From: Nostoc sp. UHCC 0702
GTDB lineage: Bacteria; Cyanobacteriota; Cyanobacteriia; Cyanobacteriales; Nostocaceae
DNA length: 64,000 bases
NCBI GenBank assembly: GCA_017164015.1
Contig: CP071065.1
Span: 4,751,918-4,815,917 of the forward strand
Direction: 5' to 3'
The first letter of the stretch is position 1. Every line of letters starts with the position of its first letter. A program made the translations under genes and the position numbers. Below, in pieces: positions 24,758-33,884 of this stretch. A model generated the notes under the pieces. It was given only the letters and a program-made list of their open reading frames with translations. It was not told where the DNA came from and did no database searches.

Positions 24758-25972
24758 TCATTCCATTACAGCTAACACAGCTTTTGGCAATAACTTATCT
24801 TTAAACCAAACAATTTTCGCCGGGACATTATCTAACTTTACCCCCGCCTTTTCCAAATTCAACCTTTCAGAAATTGCCAAAATCAAATTATCACATCCAG
24901 AACGCCGCACCTGGGAAAACTTCTTTTGTAAATATTCTGGTCGCCAATAACCGACAATTTCTAATAAATAGTCACGTCCGTCAGGATGCACCAAGCGGAA
25001 ATCGGGAATCATCACACTACCAGGAATGGGAATTAAATCAACTTCTCGCTCTAACACCCAATCAGTTTTTAACGCATCCCACTTATCAGCAAAAGATGCT
25101 TCTAACATACTATCGTAAGGCTTACCTTTGGAATAGTGCGACACCAAACCACATTCAGAATTGAGAGTAAAACGTCCAGTTTTCCAAGAATCAGTGTAGA
25201 CATCACGAGTTTGCAGCGTCGCCGAAAGACTCCATTTAGTCACATTCAGTAAAGCCGGAATCAGTTTAGCTATAGCCAAACCATAGCGCGTACTAGGAGT
25301 AAACAAACTCGTCGGGCCATCAACAGTAATAGTAAAACCGTGGTCAGCATCACCCTCAATATAAGCCATCAATTGAAACAACTTGAGATAGCGAAACAAC
25401 AGCTTATATTCCCCTGGAACATTGCGATGAGCATTTAAAATTAACTGACTCGCCTTATAAAATATTCCCTGCACCTGAGATAAATTATATCGATTTAACA
25501 AATCCACTGCTGTAGGTGCATCAAAAGTTGTTAAAATCTTATTTTCAGCTAAATCAGCATATAAACCATTAAGAACCTGTTCCAGCAAAACTTCTCTTTC
25601 TAACTCTTGACTTAACTCATCAGCAATTTTGCTCAAAGTAACTTGTGTTGATTCTCGACTGGGAGCAGACTTAGCCGCCAAAGCAAACACTCGTTCTCTT
25701 AACATTTGCGGTTCCAGAGGACTCACCACTTCAAATGTGCAAAAACTGCTTTTGAGAATATAAGCTAAACCCCGCTTGACTCGATAATCAGTTGCATCTC
25801 CTTCCAAATCTAAAAGTTGACCTTCAAGCACACCTTGAGTCTTCCCCATTGCTGCTTGAAAACAATTAATCAACTCATTCGCCAAAGCTAAATTTTTATC
25901 ATCAATCTTCAACCTCTTCGGGATGATCTCTTCTCCGTTGAGGCGATGACTCAGTAACTCCGTTGGTAACAT
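24758..25972 (-). CDS. Bax1-like nuclease (DUF790 family)
   Basis: 404 aa, DUF790. This family includes archaeal Bax1, an endonuclease that partners the XPB helicase. Helical N-terminal part: MLPTELLSHRLNGEEIIPK and LANELINCFQAAMGK. The C-terminal nuclease-like region has IPDFRLVHPDGRDYLLEIVGYW and YLQKKF, giving the Asp, Glu and Lys expected for a PD-(D/E)XK-type site. ATG at 25972 lies inside the end of the XPB-like gene (71-bp overlap), so the two are translationally coupled. Probably a helicase-nuclease unit in DNA repair (family knowledge plus context). Confidence 0.88.
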   Translation of the reverse strand: MLPTELLSHRLNGEEIIPKRLKIDDKNLALANELINCFQAAMGKTQGVLEGQLLDLEGDATDYRVKRGLAYILKSSFCTFEVVSPLEPQMLRERVFALAAKSAPSRESTQVTLSKIADELSQELEREVLLEQVLNGLYADLAENKILTTFDAPTAVDLLNRYNLSQVQGIFYKASQLILNAHRNVPGEYKLLFRYLKLFQLMAYIEGDADHGFTITVDGPTSLFTPSTRYGLAIAKLIPALLNVTKWSLSATLQTRDVYTDSWKTGRFTLNSECGLVSHYSKGKPYDSMLEASFADKWDALKTDWVLEREVDLIPIPGSVMIPDFRLVHPDGRDYLLEIVGYWRPEYLQKKFSQVRRSGCDNLILAISERLNLEKAGVKLDNVPAKIVWFKDKLLPKAVLAVME

Positions 25973-27506
25973 CTTTTGGATTTTGGATTTTAGATTTTGG
26001 ATTTTGGATTGAATAATTAATTTTTAACTGTTCGGCAGCTTTTTTAGTTGTTTGTTTTCCACTGCCATATACAACCTGCAAATTCCCTTTTTTCTGCTTT
26101 TCTCCCCATCCCCCTTTCTCCCCATCTCCCCCTCTCTTCTGTTCCCCTCGCCGCCGCGCGGAAGTCCCCTCTTCACTCGTATCCTCCGCCACTACTTCAT
26201 ACAAAATCGCCTGCTTATTTTCCACATTTCCCTTTCGTAAAACCCTCCCCAAACGTTGAATATACTCCCTAGTGGAACCAGTACCAGATAAAATAATAGC
26301 CACAGAAGCCGCAGGCACATCAACCCCTTCATTCAACACATGAGAAGCCACCAAAGTATTGTATTCACCCTCGCGAAACTTAGTTAATATTTCATGTCGT
26401 TCTTTCACAGGAGTTTGATGAGTAATTGCCGGAATTAACAACTGTTGAGAAATACTATAAACTGTCGCATTATCTGCCGTAAAAATCAAAATTCTTTGGG
26501 GATAATGTTGTGCCAGTAAATCAGCGAGAATTCGCAACTTGCCATCAGTACCCAAAGCAATTTCTTTGGCTTCGCGGTGTGCTAACATAGCTCTACGTCC
26601 AGGTTGCGATCTAGCACTCATTTGCACAAACATTTGCCAACCTTGAATACTTCCCAAAGATATCTTTGATTGTCTTAAAAAATCGTTGCGCGTTTGAATT
26701 AATTCGTTATATCTTTCTCGCTCAATTTGTGATAGCTTCACCTTAATTTGCACAATTTCATGTTCTGCTAACGCCTTACCCGCCAAATCTTCAGCGCGTT
26801 TGCGATATACCTCCGGCCCAATTAAGATATTTAAGTCTGCGTGTTTCCCATCTGTGCGTTCTGGTGTTGCCGAAAGTCCCAAACGATAAGGCGCGATCGC
26901 ATACTCTGCAATTACCCGATTAAAATCTGTCGGCAAATGATGACATTCGTCAAAGATAATCAAAGCATATTGATTACCCAAGGCTTCGGCGTGAATTGCC
27001 GCACTATCATAAGTTGCAACTAGAATCGGAGACTTATCCCGTGAACCACCGCCCAGCAACCCCACCTCAGCATCAGGAAACGCCGCCACCAAGTGTGCAT
27101 ACCACTGGTGCATCAAATCCAACGTTGGCACCACAATCAACGTCGTGCGCGGTGTCGCCTGCATGGCCATTTGCGCCAGATAAGTCTTTCCCGCAGCCGT
27201 AGGTAGCACAACCACCCCTAACCTTCCCGCCAACTTCCAAGCCGCTAACGCCTCACTTTGGTGGGGATAGGGTTCCATTTCTAAACCGGCAACCAAATCT
27301 ACAGGATAAAATTGCTTTGCCTCATCGACAAAATGCACATCTTCTGCTTGTAGCGCTTCTACCAATGGGCGGTATCTAATAGCTGGAATGCGGAATTTTT
27401 CAACTCGATCATCCCATGTGGCATAGTCTGTCCAAGCTTTGCCACGTGGTGGTGGATGCAAAATTAATGTACCACGATCAAACGTTAAAGTGGGGGTGCG
27501 AGGCAT
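25902..27506 (-). CDS. XPB-like SF2 DNA helicase
   Basis: 534-aa superfamily 2 helicase resembling archaeal/bacterial XPB. Motif I LPTAAGKT, motif II DECHH, motif III LGLSATPERTDG, a ThM-like helical insert (RYNELIQTRNDFLRQ), motif V VASHVLNEGVDVPAA and motif VI QRLGRVLRKG are all present, with an N-terminal DRD-like region (TLTFDRGTLILHPPP). The last ~95 residues are low complexity: RGGDGEKGGWGEKQKK comes from GGGGAGAT-type STRR and SIQNPKSKIQNPKD from AAATCCA heptamers. The gene runs into Bax1 with a 71-bp overlap. Nucleotide-excision-repair-type role likely. Confidence 0.9.
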   Translation of the reverse strand: MPRTPTLTFDRGTLILHPPPRGKAWTDYATWDDRVEKFRIPAIRYRPLVEALQAEDVHFVDEAKQFYPVDLVAGLEMEPYPHQSEALAAWKLAGRLGVVVLPTAAGKTYLAQMAMQATPRTTLIVVPTLDLMHQWYAHLVAAFPDAEVGLLGGGSRDKSPILVATYDSAAIHAEALGNQYALIIFDECHHLPTDFNRVIAEYAIAPYRLGLSATPERTDGKHADLNILIGPEVYRKRAEDLAGKALAEHEIVQIKVKLSQIERERYNELIQTRNDFLRQSKISLGSIQGWQMFVQMSARSQPGRRAMLAHREAKEIALGTDGKLRILADLLAQHYPQRILIFTADNATVYSISQQLLIPAITHQTPVKERHEILTKFREGEYNTLVASHVLNEGVDVPAASVAIILSGTGSTREYIQRLGRVLRKGNVENKQAILYEVVAEDTSEEGTSARRRGEQKRGGDGEKGGWGEKQKKGNLQVVYGSGKQTTKKAAEQLKINYSIQNPKSKIQNPKDVTNGVTESSPQRRRDHPEEVED

Positions 27507-27987
27507 TGTAAATTAGGCAATTGGGTATGGGGCATTGGGCATTGGGTATGGGGCATTGGGAATTGGGCATTAAAAGAATTTTTCCCAGTACCCAGTCCCC
27601 AATACCCAGTACCTAGTCCCTTGATTACTAATAACGCAAAAAGTGCATGATTCCTCCGAGCAGAGCATAGGAGAAAATGAGGATGGGGTGATGGGGAGAT
27701 GGGGGGATGAGGGGGATGGGGGGATGAGGGAGATGGGGGGATGAGAAGAATAACAACTGACAACTGACAACACTTCGGCAAGCTCAGTGCATCGCTGACA
27801 ACTGACAACTGACAACTGACTCCTAACTTAAACCTTCTGATGCGACCTCTTACCTCTTTAGATAGATTCATAGCAAAAAATTGTTATCTGTGGATTTTCC
27901 AGATGCAAAATAGGTGTTGGGCGATCGCATTGTCTAGCCAATTTTGGGAATAATCCCTTCAGCTAGCTGCACTAAAGGAGAAGCCAC
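27507..27987. other. Intergenic region dominated by STRR
   Basis: Minus-strand promoter side of XPB and plus-strand side of the sensor kinase. 27513-27600 has GGGCATT/GGGTATG units, 27670-27745 has GGGGAGATGG units, and 27750-27825 has CAACTGA heptamers interrupted by CACTTCGGCAAGCTCAGTGC, a block also present in an STRR at 54950. The kinase ribosome site lies at 27974-27980. Confidence 0.7.
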
Positions 27988-30672
27988 TTGAAAGGAACAC
28001 ACCCCCGGCTCAGACTCTATATTGTGACAGTATTGGCTGTTGGTAGTGCTTTGCTGTTAACTTTATTGCTAAAGCCACTACTAACACCAACCATTTTTTT
28101 ACTATTCTTTGCTGCTGTGGCCGTTAGTGCCTGGTATGGCGGTATGGAAGCAGGACTGTGCGCTACTTTTTTATCTACTTTAGCTGTTTGCTACTTTTTC
28201 ATCGAACCAGTGTTTTCCCTTGCCATTTATAGCTTAGATAGCAAGTTGCGCTTGGGCTTGTTCGTCCTGGTGACAACAATCATCAGCTGGCTGAATTCTG
28301 AGTTACGGACTGCTAAGCAGTGCTTAGAAGTAAGTATGCAAAAGCTACAAGCTAGTGAAGTACGGTTTAGACGTTTGGCAGAGTCCGACATCATTGGCAT
28401 GATTGTAGCTGATATGAATGGCGCGGTCGTTGAGGCTAACAATGCTTTTCTAAAAATCGTCGGTTACACCCAAGAGGATTTGCTAGCAGGGCGAGTGCGA
28501 TGGCGTGACATGACACCATCAGAATATGTTGAGGTCAGCGATCGCTCCATTGCAGAACTCAAATCTACAGGGGTGTGTCAGCCTTTTGAACAAGAATACA
28601 TCAAAATAGATGGCACTCGTGTACTCGTCCTCTTGGGTTTTGCTTTGTTAGAAAATAATTCTGAGCAAGTTATCGGCTTTGTTCTTGACTTGAGCGATCG
28701 CCAACGGGTAGAACAAACTTTACGCCAACGAGAAGAGGAACTACGACTAATTACCGATGCTGTGCCTGTTTTTATTTCCTATGTCGATGCCCAGCAACGC
28801 TACCGTTTTAATAATAAGAAATATGAAGAATGGTATGGGGTTTCTGCCTCAGAAACTTATGGCAAGCAAATTAAAGAAATTGTGGACAAGTCTGTTTATG
28901 AGATAATTCGCCCTTATATAGAAACGGTATTGTCAGGAGAGCAAGTAACTTACGAACACGAACTACCACATAAAGATGGCAAAATCCACTATATGAATGT
29001 TACTTATGTTCCCCAATTTAATCAACAGGGAACAGTTGAAGGATTTGTTGCCTTAATTAAAGATATTACAGATTATAAACAAGCGGAAGCAGCCATCAAA
29101 CAAAGCGAGGAACGCTTTCGGAAACTCACAGAAAAGGTACGGGTGATTCCTTGGGAATTAGATGCTACCACAGGGAATTTTACTTATGTAGGGCCGCAAA
29201 CTGTGGAGATTCTCGGTTATTCCTTGACAGACTGGTACACCCCCAATTTCTGGGAAGAACACATCCATCCAGAGGATCAAGAATGGGCAATAAAGTATTG
29301 CCAAGAATCTGCGCTCTCACTAGATAATTACGAATTTGAATACAGAATGTTAGCAGCAGATGGCAGAGTTGTATGGCTGTATGACATTGTAAATGTGGTG
29401 CGGAGTGAGGGTAAACCGCAGCTATTACATGGATTCATGATTGATATTACAGATCGCAAACTTTCAGAATCAGAACGCGAAGAACTACTCAAGCGCGAAC
29501 AAGCAGCACGCGCCTCAGCAGAAACTGCAAACCGCATGAAAGATGAGTTTCTAGCTACACTCTCCCACGAACTGCGTACCCCCCTCAACGCCATGCTAGG
29601 CTGGACGCAGTTGCTGAGAACCCGCACATTTGATCAAGCCACTACTACCAAAGCTTTAGAGACAATCGATCGCAATACCAAGTCTCTAGCGCAACTAATT
29701 GAAGATGTCCTAGATGTGTCGCGGATTATACAGGGTACACTGCGCCTGAATATGCAACCCTTAGAACTGACACCAATTGTAGAAGCAGCAATTGAGACTG
29801 TGCGTCCAGCAGCGGACGCCAAAGAAATCCGTCTCGACACCAGATTTGACCCTACCGTCGGGGTGGTGATGGGCGATGCCAACCGCCTGCAACAAATAGT
29901 CTGGAACTTGCTTTCCAACGCCGTGAAATTCACATCCAAAGGCGGCATCGTGACTGTGCAACTACAGCGAATTGACAGTCGGGTGCAAATTCAAGTCAGC
30001 GACACCGGAGGGGGAATTGCGCCGGAATTCCTGCCCTATGTGTTTGAGCGCTTCCGCCAAGCAGATAGCTCAACCACGCGATCGCATGGCGGATTAGGAT
30101 TAGGATTAGCGATCGTCCGCCACTTAGTAGAATTGCATGGTGGTACAGTCTTGGCTGAAAGTCCAGGCATTGGACAAGGGGCAACGTTTATAGTTAATCT
30201 GCTCATGAGAGCCTTGGCTGTAGATATCAATAAACCACAGCAGCTTTTACCGAGCAATAACAGTGAAAATCCTAATAGCCTGCCAACCCTGAACGGTTTG
30301 CGAGTGCTTGTAGTCGATGATGAACCAGATGCCCGTCAGTTGCTCATTACAGCACTGGGACACTATGGCGCACAAGTCATGGCAGTGACATCTGCTTTCG
30401 AGGCACTAGTTGCCCTAGAACAATTCCACCCCCATGTACTGGTGAGCGATATTGGTATGCCACAAGAAGACGGCTATGCCCTAATTCGCAAACTCAGAGC
30501 GCTTTCCCAAGAGCAAGGAGGACGAATTCCAGCAGTAGCCCTAACAGCCTACGCCAGAGCAGAAGACCGCACACAAGCCTTACTCGCAGGGTTTCAACTT
30601 CATGTTCCCAAGCCAGTCGATCCCACCGAGTTAGCTGCTGTAGTAGCTAATCTTGCTGGACGTACTTTATAG
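27988..30672 (+). CDS. Hybrid sensor histidine kinase (DUF4118-PAS-HisKA-HATPase-REC)
   Basis: 894-aa membrane sensor. Residues 1-105 are a DUF4118/KdpD-like membrane region (four hydrophobic segments including VLAVGSALLLTLLLKPLL and FVLVTTIISWL). Then come three PAS/PAC units (about 125-235, 245-365, 375-490), HisKA with the phospho-His in LSHELRTPLN (H527), and HATPase with NLLSNAVKF, DTGGGIAP and GLGLGLAIV. A C-terminal receiver has phospho-Asp D821 (VLVSDIGMP) and lysine in HVPKPVD. Start is TTG 27988 with AAAGGAG 7 nt upstream, the best ribosome site in the window. No regulator or operon partner is adjacent; the signal is unknown. Confidence 0.93.
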   Translation: MKGTHPRLRLYIVTVLAVGSALLLTLLLKPLLTPTIFLLFFAAVAVSAWYGGMEAGLCATFLSTLAVCYFFIEPVFSLAIYSLDSKLRLGLFVLVTTIISWLNSELRTAKQCLEVSMQKLQASEVRFRRLAESDIIGMIVADMNGAVVEANNAFLKIVGYTQEDLLAGRVRWRDMTPSEYVEVSDRSIAELKSTGVCQPFEQEYIKIDGTRVLVLLGFALLENNSEQVIGFVLDLSDRQRVEQTLRQREEELRLITDAVPVFISYVDAQQRYRFNNKKYEEWYGVSASETYGKQIKEIVDKSVYEIIRPYIETVLSGEQVTYEHELPHKDGKIHYMNVTYVPQFNQQGTVEGFVALIKDITDYKQAEAAIKQSEERFRKLTEKVRVIPWELDATTGNFTYVGPQTVEILGYSLTDWYTPNFWEEHIHPEDQEWAIKYCQESALSLDNYEFEYRMLAADGRVVWLYDIVNVVRSEGKPQLLHGFMIDITDRKLSESEREELLKREQAARASAETANRMKDEFLATLSHELRTPLNAMLGWTQLLRTRTFDQATTTKALETIDRNTKSLAQLIEDVLDVSRIIQGTLRLNMQPLELTPIVEAAIETVRPAADAKEIRLDTRFDPTVGVVMGDANRLQQIVWNLLSNAVKFTSKGGIVTVQLQRIDSRVQIQVSDTGGGIAPEFLPYVFERFRQADSSTTRSHGGLGLGLAIVRHLVELHGGTVLAESPGIGQGATFIVNLLMRALAVDINKPQQLLPSNNSENPNSLPTLNGLRVLVVDDEPDARQLLITALGHYGAQVMAVTSAFEALVALEQFHPHVLVSDIGMPQEDGYALIRKLRALSQEQGGRIPAVALTAYARAEDRTQALLAGFQLHVPKPVDPTELAAVVANLAGRTL

Positions 30673-30907
30673 GGAGTGGGGAGTGGGGGGATGGGGAGAT
30701 GGGGAGATGGGGGGATGGGGAGATGCGGGAGAAATAATTACCAATTACCAATTACCAATTACCAATTACCAATTACCAATTACCAATTACCAATTACCAA
30801 TTACCAATTACCAATTACCAATTACCAATTACCAATTACCAATTCCCAATTACCAATTCCCAATTACCAATTCCCAATTACCAATTCCCAATTACCAATT
30901 CCCAATT
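30673..30907. repeat. STRR array: GGGGAGAT units then AATTACC heptamers
   Basis: Follows the kinase stop. 24 or more copies of AATTACC/AATTCCC, the distal ones alternating ACC and CCC. It ends about 17 bp before the nucleotidyltransferase gene. Confidence 0.95.
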
Positions 30908-30924
30908 TATAATAATGGCTATTT

Positions 30925-32013
30925 ATGAAAAGAATAGAAGTTGAACAAAGAACAATTTTGATTGGTTTAGCAGGTAGCCACGGCTATGGGTTAAATCGTC
31001 CTGATTCAGATTTGGATTTTCGGGGAGTGTTTATTGCACCCAAGAGGTACTACTTGGGATTTGATCATACAGAACAAAAAGATACTGGTTGGGATGAACC
31101 TGGTATATTTCCTTTTCTTGATAGCAACAAAGATACAGTTATATATGAATTAAAGAAAATTCTGCAATTATTATCTGGCGCAAATCCTAATGTTCTAGAA
31201 TTGCTGTGGTTGCATAACTATCCTGTCTTAACTTCAGTCGGTCAAAAGTTAATTAGTCATAAAAAACTCTTTTTGAGTAAGAAAGTCAAGCATACTTACT
31301 CTGGTTATGCTTTTGCTCAAATAAAAAAAATGGAAACTCATCGGAAGTGGTTATTAAATCCCCCGTCTAAGAAACCACTCCCATCAGATTTTGGGATAGA
31401 AGATGAAGCCCCATTAATCAAAGATGAACTAAATGCTTTTCTAGAGTATCTTTATATCTTAATTAAAGGACGAATTGAATTTTTAGAAGAAGCTGAACAA
31501 TTATACAAATTACTGACGGCAGATATTGATTTTAAAGGTGTATTGAAACAATATTCTTTACCTGATGAAACTTTAGAATACACTCAAAAGTTAACTAATA
31601 GCCGTAAGGATTTTATTCGCCTACTGCAAAAAAGCCAAAACTATCAAATAGCTTTGCGAGAATGGAAAGCTTATTTGTCATGGCAAGAAAATAGAAATCC
31701 GGTAAGGGCAGAAATGGAAAGAAAGTCAGGTTTTGACCTCAAGCATGGAATGCACTGCATTAGATTGCTACGCAGTGGACTAGAAATATTGCAGAAAGGA
31801 GAGATAATTGTAGACAGAAGGATAGCTGGTGATGTTGAAGATTTAAGAGCAATCCTCAAGGGTGAATATAGTTATGAACAGGTGATGAAAATGGCAGAAG
31901 ATTTAGTCGCCCACATGGAAATTGTTTACGAAAAATCAACCTTACCTGCCAAACCTGATATAGAACAAATTAATCAATTGTGTATGGAATTAGTAGAAAT
32001 GCAAGGATGGTAA
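30925..32013 (+). CDS. RlaP-type nucleotidyltransferase
   Basis: 362 aa with a DNA polymerase beta-type nucleotidyltransferase domain at the N-terminus: LIGLAGSHGYGLNRPDSDLD then FRGVFIAP gives the G-S (GSHGYG) and D-x-D (SDLDFRG) motifs. The rest is helical (LELLWLHNYPVL, KHTYSGYAFAQIKKMETHRKW, FDLKHGMHCIRLLRSGLEIL). The layout matches the RlaP family, associated in bacteria with RNA repair or TA-like loci (family knowledge). No ligase or other RNA-repair gene is adjacent. Start ATG 30925 directly follows the STRR array. Confidence 0.8.
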   Translation: MKRIEVEQRTILIGLAGSHGYGLNRPDSDLDFRGVFIAPKRYYLGFDHTEQKDTGWDEPGIFPFLDSNKDTVIYELKKILQLLSGANPNVLELLWLHNYPVLTSVGQKLISHKKLFLSKKVKHTYSGYAFAQIKKMETHRKWLLNPPSKKPLPSDFGIEDEAPLIKDELNAFLEYLYILIKGRIEFLEEAEQLYKLLTADIDFKGVLKQYSLPDETLEYTQKLTNSRKDFIRLLQKSQNYQIALREWKAYLSWQENRNPVRAEMERKSGFDLKHGMHCIRLLRSGLEILQKGEIIVDRRIAGDVEDLRAILKGEYSYEQVMKMAEDLVAHMEIVYEKSTLPAKPDIEQINQLCMELVEMQGW

Positions 32014-32024
32014 TTAATAAAGTC

Positions 32025-32168
32025 AAGACTTACGCAACTGGCACACAGATTTACTGCGATCGCAGTCAATAGTCCAGAGTTAATAGTCAAAAAGCAAGAT
32101 TTTTTGGACTATTGACTTTTGACCCTTGACTGCCCAGATGAAAAAAATATGACACTTGCGTAAGTCCT
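32025..32168. mobile_element. MITE family A, short copy
   Basis: Ends GACTTACGCAACTGGCACA on the left and TGACACTTGCGTAAGTCCT on the right (inverted, imperfect). The interior has GACTATTGAC-type sequence and no frame. Its terminal sequence equals that of the IS at 43302-44606, so that transposase could mobilise it (inference). The right end abuts the Uma2 remnant. Confidence 0.78.
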
Positions 32169-32171
32169 ATT

Positions 32172-32390
32172 GAATTACTTTCCCCAAGTGATAGTTTCAA
32201 AGCTGCACAAGAAAAGATGAGAAAATATATAGATAATGGTGTAATTTTATGTTTTTTAATTAATCGTAAATATCGACAAGTGTAAATTTACAGACAAGGG
32301 AAAAAGGTTGAGGTTTTGGAATCTCCTGCTACAGTATCAGGAGAAGATGTTTTAAATGGTTTCGTGCTGAATTTGGGAATGATTTGGTAA
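32172..32390 (+). pseudogene. Uma2 family pseudogene (3' part)
   Basis: In one frame it reads ELLSPSDSFKAAQEKMRKYI, then INRKYRQV, a TAA, IYRQGKKVEVLESPATVSGE and DVLNGFVLNLGMIW plus a stop. This aligns residue by residue with the C-terminal 73 residues of the intact gene at 32561. One internal TAA replaces the Glu codon of QVEIYRQG, and the 5' part is missing, apparently cut by the MITE at 32025-32168. Confidence 0.9.
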
Positions 32391-32560
32391 TCCATACTAT
32401 CCCCATGAAATTCAGCAATTTGAAAATCTGCTGACGCTGACTGTTAATTTCCAGAGAACATACCAATACGCGTCTACGCTCACTCTTGGACAACAGCCGA
32501 TGCTTTTGATGATGGCATCATAGAATAAGTCACCTCTACGCTTCATCCTCTATCCTGCTT

Positions 32561-33136
32561 ATGAATGCCATAACAATCAATCTTAAACCAGTGCTGGAAC
32601 TGACAGATGAGCAATTTTTTCAGCTATGTCAAGCAAATCGTGACTTGAGGTTTGAACGTACTGCAACCGGAGAATTAATTATCATGCCCCCAACTGGAGG
32701 AGAAACTGGAAATCGTAATGCTGGACTAACTGCTCAAATTTGGATATGGAATGAACAAAATAAACTGGGTATTGTTTTTGATTCTTCCACAGGGTTTAAA
32801 CTTCCTAACGGTGCAGACCGTTCACCCGATGCTTCTTGGGTGAAACTGGAATGCTGGAATGCACTGAATCAAGAAGAAAAAACAAAATTTCTCGCACTGT
32901 GTCCTGATTTTGTAGTTGAGTTACTTTCACCAAGTGATAGTTTGAAAGCAACTCAAGAAAAGATGAGAGAATACCAAGATAATGGTGCGCGTTTAGGTTG
33001 GTTAATCAACCGTAAATCTCAACAAGTAGAAATTTATCGACAAGGGCAAGAGGTTGAGGTGTTAGATTCTCCTGCTACCTTGTCAGGGGAAGATGTGCTA
33101 CCTGGATTTGTTTTGAACTTAGAAGCGATTTGGTAA
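32561..33136 (+). CDS. Uma2 family (DUF820) putative PD-(D/E)XK nuclease
   Basis: 191 aa, closest in this window to the gene at 9371 and to the pseudogene just upstream. Nuclease-like core: RSPDASWVKLE, DFVVELLSPSDSLKATQEKMREY (acidic residue and the Lys of the helix), RLGWLINRKSQQVEIYRQG. Complete, with the usual VLPGFVLNLEAIW end. It probably arose by duplication with the pseudogene copy. It is followed 37 bp later by a glycosyltransferase gene, but a functional link is not evident. Confidence 0.87.
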   Translation: MNAITINLKPVLELTDEQFFQLCQANRDLRFERTATGELIIMPPTGGETGNRNAGLTAQIWIWNEQNKLGIVFDSSTGFKLPNGADRSPDASWVKLECWNALNQEEKTKFLALCPDFVVELLSPSDSLKATQEKMREYQDNGARLGWLINRKSQQVEIYRQGQEVEVLDSPATLSGEDVLPGFVLNLEAIW

Positions 33137-33173
33137 TAGTTAACAGATCAGTAGATTTACAATATCAGAAATC

Positions 33174-33884
33174 ATGAGTCAGAATCTTGGCGCTGCTAAA
33201 ATTTCCATTATTATTCCCACTCTCAATGAAGCAGGAAATATCAAAGAAGCAATTGCAACTACTCAACCCAGTACAAATATAGAAATAATTGTGGTAGATG
33301 GCGGTTCCCAAGATGACACAGTAGAAATTGCCAAATCATTGGGTGTAAAAGTTATCTCATCGTCTCCTGGTCGTGCTAGTCAAATGAATGCCAGTGTTGT
33401 AGCCGCTAGCGGTGAAATTCTGTTATTCCTCCATGCAGATACGCGTTTACCTACAGATTTTGATGTGATGGTTCGCACAGCTTTGCAAAAACCTGGAACA
33501 GTAGCAGGTGCCTTTGCTTTGCGAATTGATGCACCGCTTTTGAGTTTGCGATGGGTGGAGTGGGGAGTGAATTTGCGATCGCATTTTTGGCAAATGCCAT
33601 ACGGTGATCAAGCAATTTTTTTAACTAAAGAAGTATTTCAGCAAATTGGCAAATTTCCTGAATTGCCAATTATGGAAGACTTTGAACTCATGCGTCGTTT
33701 AAAACGTACTGGAAAGATTGGAATTATTCCTGTGCCTGTTGTTACCTCAGCTAGGAGATGGTTACAAAAAGGAGTCTTGCAAACTACCTTGCTAAATCAA
33801 ATAGTTATTATTGCTTATTTACTCGGTGCCTCACCCGAACAAATTCGTAGCTGGTATCGCCAAGGTAAATTTAGAAAAACTTAA
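33174..33884 (+). CDS. Family 2 glycosyltransferase (TIGR04283 type)
   Basis: 236-aa GT-A glycosyltransferase: SIIIPTLNEAGNI, IIVVDGGSQDDT, ILLFLHADTRLP (the D-x-D-like metal site) and MEDFELMRRLKRTGKI. These features, with PGRASQMNASVVAASGE, match the TIGR04283 group named after putative arsenosugar synthesis, though the arsenosugar partners (ArsM, ArsS) are not seen here. A C-terminal hydrophobic helix (LLNQIVIIAYLLGA) suggests membrane contact. Confidence 0.85.
   Translation: MSQNLGAAKISIIIPTLNEAGNIKEAIATTQPSTNIEIIVVDGGSQDDTVEIAKSLGVKVISSSPGRASQMNASVVAASGEILLFLHADTRLPTDFDVMVRTALQKPGTVAGAFALRIDAPLLSLRWVEWGVNLRSHFWQMPYGDQAIFLTKEVFQQIGKFPELPIMEDFELMRRLKRTGKIGIIPVPVVTSARRWLQKGVLQTTLLNQIVIIAYLLGASPEQIRSWYRQGKFRKT

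Larger units (their letters stand above)
32014..32560. other. Stretch with MITE A copy and Uma2 pseudogene
   Basis: Holds the family A element (32025-32168), the Uma2 remnant (32172-32390), and about 170 bp of mixed sequence with reversed TACGCGTCTACGCT-type blocks similar to those in the 6.7-kb element. Confidence 0.7.

Noticed and set aside
33174..33884. Arsenosugar biosynthesis assignment for the GT2 gene
   Set aside because: The family name suggests it, but no arsenic methyltransferase or radical SAM partner is nearby, so only the GT2 type is claimed.
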